In this document: one piece after another, positions 23,325-26,963 of the stretch
Layout: each line of letters opens with the position of its first letter
How positions within the stretch are numbered: the stretch's first letter is position 1
From: an uncultured Synergistales bacterium
GTDB taxonomy: Bacteria; Synergistota; Synergistia; Synergistales; Aminobacteriaceae
Direction: 5' to 3'
Assembly (NCBI GenBank): GCA_905236605.1
Contig: CAJORD010000103.1
Location: 1 to 26,963 of the forward strand
Length of the DNA stretch: 26,963 bases
Notes under the pieces: generated by a model
What the model was told of the DNA's origin: nothing
Seen by the model: only the letters and a program-made list of their open reading frames with translations
The model's database searches: none
Translations under genes and position numbers: made by a program

Positions 23325-24305
23325 TTATAAATCTCCTTTGCTGAAAAGAGAATAGAACGTGTAAAGCGTCCCAGCCACGATCAGTCCGACGCATATATTA
23401 AGCGGAAGAATTAATCCGGCACTGAAAATATTTCCGATTGTGCCTTTAGGAATGATTGAATGAAAATGATTTGCGCCTGTGAAGAATGAATATCCCTTTG
23501 AAAGTGCATAAATCATCAAAGCCGTTGAGCTTGAAACGATGAAAGTACGCTCGTTATAAAATTCGTGAACTCGTTCGGGGCCGTAAGCGTTCGACGCTAA
23601 AATTAAAGCCGTGCTCAAAATCGCTCCGCCCGAAAATCCGCCGCCGGGTGTCAAATGTCCGTTAATAACGACAACGCAGCCCATCATTAAAATAGCCGGG
23701 ATTGATAGCGACGCTACGCCTCGCAAAATTGGCTCATCTAATGAAGGCGGGCCACGTTGCAAAAAATTTCGGCTCGTCGTTTCAGATTTTAACGAAGGCG
23801 ATTTGTTGAGTTTGTTGCGCCGCGAAGCTCCCAAAATCATTAAGACACTTACGGCAGCTGTGAACAAGACCGCGGATTCTCCGAACGTATCGAAAGCGCG
23901 ATAATCTAAAATCAAACCTGCGACAATATTTTGAGCGCCTGTTTCGTGTCCTCCGTGTTCGACGTAACGGCGAATGACTTCATTATTTGCGGGATTTCGT
24001 TCATGACCAAACGGCGGAAGCTCTGCGACAGTTGCCAACAAAAGACAAACTATCACTACGCACGTTAAGATGCTCAAGCCCGAATATAAAATTGAAAATA
24101 TATGAAGGCCGTGAATTTCGAGCCATTGTTCATAACGTTCTTTTATCGTGGCTTCATGAAAACGCGAATATTTATCTTGCGGCTTTTGAGTGAATGGTAA
24201 ATCGGGTGGAGGGTCTGGCGGGATAACTTCGTTCTCTGGGCGTGGGCCGTTGCCAAGAACCCAATTAAAAAAATTTTTCCAGATGTTTTTTAATTCTTCG
24301 TGCAA
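23325..24305 (-). CDS. mrpB: Antiporter subunit with MbhE-like and MnhB domains
   Basis: A 326-residue protein in three parts. Residues 1-65 are hydrophilic and Pro-rich (DPPPDLPF). Residues about 70-160 carry an MbhE/MrpA-C-terminal-like segment ending GLILDYRAFDTFGESAVLFTAA. Residues about 190-325 are a classical MnhB domain with VINGHLTPGGGFSGGAILST. In Bacillus the middle part belongs to MrpA and MnhB is a separate protein of about 140 residues; the fusion is the pattern of split Mrp/Mbh systems. The start is TTG at 24305 with AAGGAG ten bases upstream. It lies between the MbhD-like gene and mrpC. Confidence 0.86.
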   Translation of the reverse strand: MHEELKNIWKNFFNWVLGNGPRPENEVIPPDPPPDLPFTQKPQDKYSRFHEATIKERYEQWLEIHGLHIFSILYSGLSILTCVVIVCLLLATVAELPPFGHERNPANNEVIRRYVEHGGHETGAQNIVAGLILDYRAFDTFGESAVLFTAAVSVLMILGASRRNKLNKSPSLKSETTSRNFLQRGPPSLDEPILRGVASLSIPAILMMGCVVVINGHLTPGGGFSGGAILSTALILASNAYGPERVHEFYNERTFIVSSSTALMIYALSKGYSFFTGANHFHSIIPKGTIGNIFSAGLILPLNICVGLIVAGTLYTFYSLFSKGDL

Positions 24306-24323
24306 AATTATGAAACTCCTTTC

Positions 24324-24587
24324 TTAATTTTTATTTTGATTTTCTTTCTCATGTCCTATCTGGCCGATTTTTCGCAACGCTAGAAAGAACAGCACGCTCG
24401 TAACTCCTGCTCCGACTGCGGCTTCTGTGATTGCCAAATCCGGAGAACGCAGCAGCACCCATATAACCGCCATCACGAGGCTATAATTCATGAAAATTAT
24501 TACGGAGTTCAAAAGATTTTTTGAAATTGAAACGGCGATCGCGCACACGATTAAAAAAATTAAAAGCAGCCATTCAATGATTATCAT
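24324..24587 (-). CDS. MbhD-like subunit (DUF4040, detached MrpA C-terminal segment)
   Basis: An 87-residue, three-span protein with LLRSPDLAITEAAVGAGVTS, the signature of the MbhD/DUF4040 segment found near the C-terminus of large MrpA proteins. Here it is a separate gene, as in archaeal-type Mrp and membrane-bound hydrogenase clusters. It begins at an ATG that overlaps the mrpG 3' end by 14 bases and precedes the MbhE-MnhB gene. The conserved acidic residues (D and E in PDLAITEAA) are thought to line the cation path in the complex. Confidence 0.85.
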   Translation of the reverse strand: MIIIEWLLLIFLIVCAIAVSISKNLLNSVIIFMNYSLVMAVIWVLLRSPDLAITEAAVGAGVTSVLFFLALRKIGQIGHEKENQNKN

Positions 24588-24927
24588 TTTTAATTTCGTC
24601 TCCTTCGGATTGAGTCAGGTCGATTGAATCGCAAATTAAACTTAAAGACGGATTCGTCATGACTTCGGCGCGGGCGATTAAATGACTTGCAACGGGATTA
24701 CAAAGCCACAAAAATACAATCACTAAAAATAATTTTAGCGAGAAAACCGTGGGGCCCGAAAAAATTATTAATCCCGTGAGCACAAGCAACGCGCCCATTG
24801 TGTCGCACTTAGACGCTACGTGAATCCTGTTTAACATCGTCGAAAATCGAAATATCCCAACGACTGTTATCCCCAACGTGAACAGCCCCGCGACTATAAA
24901 AGCTCCTGCAATTAACACGCGAATCAT
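24574..24927 (-). CDS. mrpG: Na+/H+ antiporter subunit MrpG
   Basis: A 117-residue three-span subunit with the family core FRFSTMLNRIHVASKCDTMGALLVLTG (residues about 27-53; the R-IHVASKCDT stretch is the signature). Length fits the family (110-125). The ATG overlaps the mrpF stop by 4 bases, and the C-terminus overlaps the MbhD-like gene by 14 bases. It is a small scaffold subunit needed for assembly of the Mrp complex. Confidence 0.92.
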   Translation of the reverse strand: MIRVLIAGAFIVAGLFTLGITVVGIFRFSTMLNRIHVASKCDTMGALLVLTGLIIFSGPTVFSLKLFLVIVFLWLCNPVASHLIARAEVMTNPSLSLICDSIDLTQSEGDEIKNDNH

Positions 24928-25217
24928 TTTTCATTTTCCTCCTTGTGTTCAATAACCGAACGCCCAAGCACAACCACCGAAAGGAAATTTATAATCGCGT
25001 AGATTAAACATATATCCGCAAGATAATCATTTCCGATTATCACAGACAGAATCGCAATTAATAAAATTATTTCCGTGCCGGTTATGCTCGCTGCGATTAT
25101 CCTGTCCGAAAAACGAGGGCCAAGCGCCGCACGCATTAGACAAATAAAAATCGTCGCTGATAAATATATCGCCGCTCCTACAAGCAAAAATTTTTGAATC
25201 GCGTTTACGTCAGGCAT
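24924..25217 (-). CDS. mrpF: Na+/H+ antiporter subunit MrpF
   Basis: A 97-residue three-span protein with the conserved ALGPRFSDRIIAASITGTE (residues 30-48) between helices one and two, then a short ICLIYAIINFLSVVVLG helix. Length is normal (about 90-100). Its start overlaps the mrpE stop by 8 bases and its stop overlaps mrpG by 4, so the E-F-G genes are translationally coupled. Confidence 0.92.
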   Translation of the reverse strand: MPDVNAIQKFLLVGAAIYLSATIFICLMRAALGPRFSDRIIAASITGTEIILLIAILSVIIGNDYLADICLIYAIINFLSVVVLGRSVIEHKEENEK

Positions 25218-25686
25218 TTATTTTTCTCTCCATTCGTTTTAATAATCGCTCGAACATCGAGCCGCGTAAGCCGTCAGCTATATCTCTGTTCAAAGCGTGA
25301 ACTAAAAACTCATTGCCTTCAAGCGAAACTGTAATCGTCCCCGGCGTCAGCGTTATCGAATTTGCAAGCGCCACTCGCGCCGCGTGAGTTTTCAACGGTG
25401 AATTAAATCTCACTAGACACGGCTCGACTTTAATTTCGTGAGCAAGGACTAATTTTGAAATTAAAAAATTAGCTCTGATGATTTCAATGAGAAGAACAAC
25501 CGCATAAATTAAAGCGTCTGGAAGAAGTTTGAGAAATTTTAAGAACGTCGCGCCGGTCAATCTGATTTTCAAAATTTTTTTCACAAAGACGTCAAGCAAA
25601 ATTGAAATCACAAGTCCGACGCTTAAAACTTCGAGCGTAACTCTACCATTAAATATTACCCATAATAAAAAGTATATGAGGATCAC
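25210..25686 (-). CDS. mrpE: Na+/H+ antiporter subunit MrpE
   Basis: A 158-residue subunit with two or three N-terminal spans followed by the cytoplasmic MrpE domain, marked by ANSITLTPGTITVSLEG (residues 108-124) and VHALNRDIADGLRGSMFERLL. Length is typical (about 158-168). It is the first gene of the eight-gene antiporter operon. The start is GTG at 25686, with AAGGGGG seven bases before it; no ATG alternative fits the conserved N-terminus. The 115-base region upstream is shared with the divergent ACT-domain gene and is AT-rich, with no convincing promoter pair that I can assign to this strand. Confidence 0.92.
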   Translation of the reverse strand: MILIYFLLWVIFNGRVTLEVLSVGLVISILLDVFVKKILKIRLTGATFLKFLKLLPDALIYAVVLLIEIIRANFLISKLVLAHEIKVEPCLVRFNSPLKTHAARVALANSITLTPGTITVSLEGNEFLVHALNRDIADGLRGSMFERLLKRMERKINA

Positions 25687-25801
25687 CTGCTGGCCCCCTT
25701 ACGTCAAGATTTGAATTTTTGGATTTGAAAGATGATTTTAATTTTAGCATATGGCGATATAAAATTTATTTTATAAATTCAGAAGGGAGATTTATTTTTT
25801 A

Positions 25802-26254
25802 ATGAGCAAAATTAAATTTAATGATAATTGCGTTCACGTCGTATTTTTGGGACTGCCTAACGTCCCAGGAATCGCAGCAGAAATTTTCAAATGTCTTTCG
25901 TCGCATGCTGTCGATGTCAGCATGGTTACGCAAAACACAATGAGGGGCGGGCGTTCGGACCTTGCATTTTTAATAAGAAAGGATCGCCTTGATGAAATGA
26001 TACCCGTATGTCGAGAAGTCGCTGAACGTGTCGGCGGTCAGGGCGTTTCATTCGCGACTGAAGTAGCGGCTATCACGGTCGGACTTGAAGCACCATCGGC
26101 GGCAGATACGCTCGCGAAAATTTTTTCGACGTTGGCTTCAGTGGGAGCGAACATTGAAATCATAAACTCGACTTCAGAAAGCGCGATTTGCATCGTGAGT
26201 TTGACGAAGGCCAAAGAAGGACTTGAAGCTTTGAAGAAAGTTTTTGAAAATTAA
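25802..26254 (+). CDS. Free-standing tandem ACT-domain protein (aspartokinase regulatory-domain-like)
   Basis: A 150-residue cytoplasmic protein made of two ACT domains, about residues 10-78 (GLPNVPGIAAEIFKCLS) and 86-150 (ADTLAKIFSTLASVGANIEI, then STSESAICIVSL and EGLEALKKVF). The order and wording resemble the C-terminal regulatory tail of aspartokinases, which binds lysine or threonine. There is no kinase domain upstream: the gene has its own AAGGGAGA site and the divergent mrp operon begins 115 bases away. It may be a separate amino-acid sensor or act in trans on an aspartokinase; both are inferences. No terminator is evident before the next gene. Confidence 0.85.
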   Translation: MSKIKFNDNCVHVVFLGLPNVPGIAAEIFKCLSSHAVDVSMVTQNTMRGGRSDLAFLIRKDRLDEMIPVCREVAERVGGQGVSFATEVAAITVGLEAPSAADTLAKIFSTLASVGANIEIINSTSESAICIVSLTKAKEGLEALKKVFEN

Positions 26255-26292
26255 CTTCGTGATTTTACGCTTTTAGTTTTTTATAAAATCCG

Positions 26293-26298
26293 TATAAT
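26293..26298 (+). promoter_or_regulatory. Likely -10 of the phage-type replication gene
   Basis: A perfect TATAAT lies 46 bases before the ATG at 26345. The -35 position (around TTTTAG, 16-17 bases upstream) is poor, so the promoter would be weak or activator-dependent. Confidence 0.4.
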
Positions 26299-26344
26299 AT
26301 TTTCAAAATTTTTATTTTGGCGATTAAGAAAGGGAAGAAAGATT

Positions 26345-26963
26345 ATGGCATGGATAGAAGCTCATCAAGAATTACCAAGACACCCAAAAACAAAACGCTT
26401 TGCGCGAATGTTAAAAATTTCAATTCCACAAGCAGTGGGACATTTATTTATGTTCTGGTGGTGGGCTTTGGACTATGCCGAGAACGGGGACTTATCACGC
26501 TATGATGCTTACGATTTAGCTGACGCTGCACAATGGGAAGGAGATCCCGAAGAATTTTTGAACGCGATGATTGAATGCGGTCCGGGAGATTCATACGGAT
26601 TTATTGAAAAAAATGACTCCGGATTATTTGTGCACGATTGGGAATTTTATAGCGGGCGTCTCGTCGAAAAAAGAGAAAAAAATCGTCAACGTCAAGCACA
26701 AGGACGCAAAAATAAAACTGCGAAAAATCTTGAAACAACTGAATCCACAAAGACAAAAAATAAAAAGAAATCTGTCACGCGTGACAAGCGTGTGACAAAA
26801 CGAAATGTCACGCGTGAGTCACAGGGCTACAGAACACAACAGAACACAACAGAACACAACACAACAAGACAGGACACAACACAACAGCAGCCCCCCCTTT
26901 CCCCCACCCCCCGCCCTAAAGCAGCAGCGGTGGCAAAGGCGGTTACCCTCGCAGAAATCGTGA
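26345..26963 (+). CDS. Phage-type replication initiation protein, N-terminal part (cut by the right edge)
   Basis: From the ATG at 26345 (AAAGGGAAGAAAG upstream) 206 codons run open to the window end. The N-terminal 110 residues, MAWIEAHQELPRHPKTKRFA..., with AVGHLFMFWWWALDYAENGDL and LADAAQWEGDPEEFLNAM, resemble the winged-helix N-terminus of DnaD-like phage replisome organisers. After it comes a very basic segment (REKNRQRQAQGRKNK, residues 111-125), VTR-type repeats (about 144-158), and a Gln/Thr/Asn- then Pro-rich low-complexity linker (about 165-190). The domain after the linker is outside the window. It probably loads a helicase at a phage or prophage origin; the repeats inside the gene (26774-26817) could be that origin. 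No integrase or other phage gene is visible, so the prophage reading is inference. Confidence 0.72.
   Translation, partial: MAWIEAHQELPRHPKTKRFARMLKISIPQAVGHLFMFWWWALDYAENGDLSRYDAYDLADAAQWEGDPEEFLNAMIECGPGDSYGFIEKNDSGLFVHDWEFYSGRLVEKREKNRQRQAQGRKNKTAKNLETTESTKTKNKKKSVTRDKRVTKRNVTRESQGYRTQQNTTEHNTTRQDTTQQQPPLSPTPRPKAAAVAKAVTLAEIV
26774..26817 (+). repeat. Iteron-like palindromic repeats inside the replication gene
   Basis: GTCACGCGTGAC (26774-26785) is a perfect 12-base palindrome. Eleven of its bases recur as GTCACGCGTGA at 26807-26817, and a related half-site GCGTGTGAC lies between at 26788-26796. The two full copies are 33 bases apart, about three helical turns. Confidence 0.6.
26831..26860 (+). 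repeat. Three exact tandem copies of a 10-base unit
   Basis: AGAACACAAC is repeated three times without interruption, followed by degenerate ACAACA-type copies to about 26890. The unit is not a multiple of three, so gain or loss of one copy shifts the reading frame of the replication gene. Confidence 0.85.

Noticed and set aside
26571..26795. A 74-residue reading frame starting at 26571 in another frame
   Set aside because: It overlaps the longer frame from 26345, which has a good ribosome site and a recognisable N-terminal domain; the overlapping frame is just Lys-rich A-rich DNA read out of phase.
26821..26905. CRISPR array
   Set aside because: The repeats are 10 bases long, directly adjacent with no spacers, and lie within a coding sequence.

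Overview
The window is a compact bacterial chromosome segment with almost no non-coding space; the largest gene-free gap is about 250 bases. AT-rich third positions (roughly 40 % GC, judged by eye), strong Shine-Dalgarno sequences, mixed ATG/GTG/TTG starts, two TRAP-type binding proteins, a short-form HisG with HisZ, and a split Mrp antiporter suggest an anaerobic, sugar-acid-fermenting bacterium. Synergistota is my best guess and Negativicutes the main alternative; this is inference from gene content, with no 16S or other marker present.

Region 1 (1-7342, minus strand) is one catabolic operon. Its transcription order is Zn-dependent alcohol dehydrogenase, LsrF/FbaB-type class I aldolase, FGGY sugar kinase, TRAP DctP, DctQ, DctM, and a D-2-hydroxyacid dehydrogenase that runs off the left edge. 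A near-consensus promoter with a perfect 12-bp palindrome over its -10 lies just upstream. The set reads as import of a polyol or sugar acid, oxidation, phosphorylation, aldol cleavage and disposal of the small fragment. A second, closely related DctP (7343-8350) sits alone upstream, divergent from mutL (8462-10183).

Region 2 (10185-14591) is an aldarate module: a LysR regulator divergent from glucarate dehydratase (gudD), tartronate semialdehyde reductase (garR) and a DapA-family lyase. The gudD promoter is near-consensus, and a T-N11-A LysR box is centred about 64 bases upstream of the predicted start of transcription. The usual aldolase GarL is absent, so the DapA-family protein probably supplies the pyruvate plus tartronate semialdehyde cleavage.

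Region 3 (14726-19842) holds hisZ-hisG-hisD, overlapping and translationally coupled, then a convergent YfiH-type multicopper/laccase-domain protein and a CstA-family transporter. Region 4 (19892-25686, minus) is an eight-gene Mrp/Mnh antiporter operon in the order E-F-G-MbhD-like-(MbhE+B)-C-D-D'. It has no full-length MrpA; a second D-type subunit and the small MbhD/MbhE pieces take its place.

Region 5 (25802-26963) has a free-standing double-ACT-domain protein resembling an aspartokinase regulatory tail. It is followed by a gene, cut by the right edge, that resembles phage replication-initiation proteins and carries iteron-like repeats inside its coding sequence; it may mark the start of a prophage. 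I saw no tRNA, rRNA, IS element or CRISPR array.
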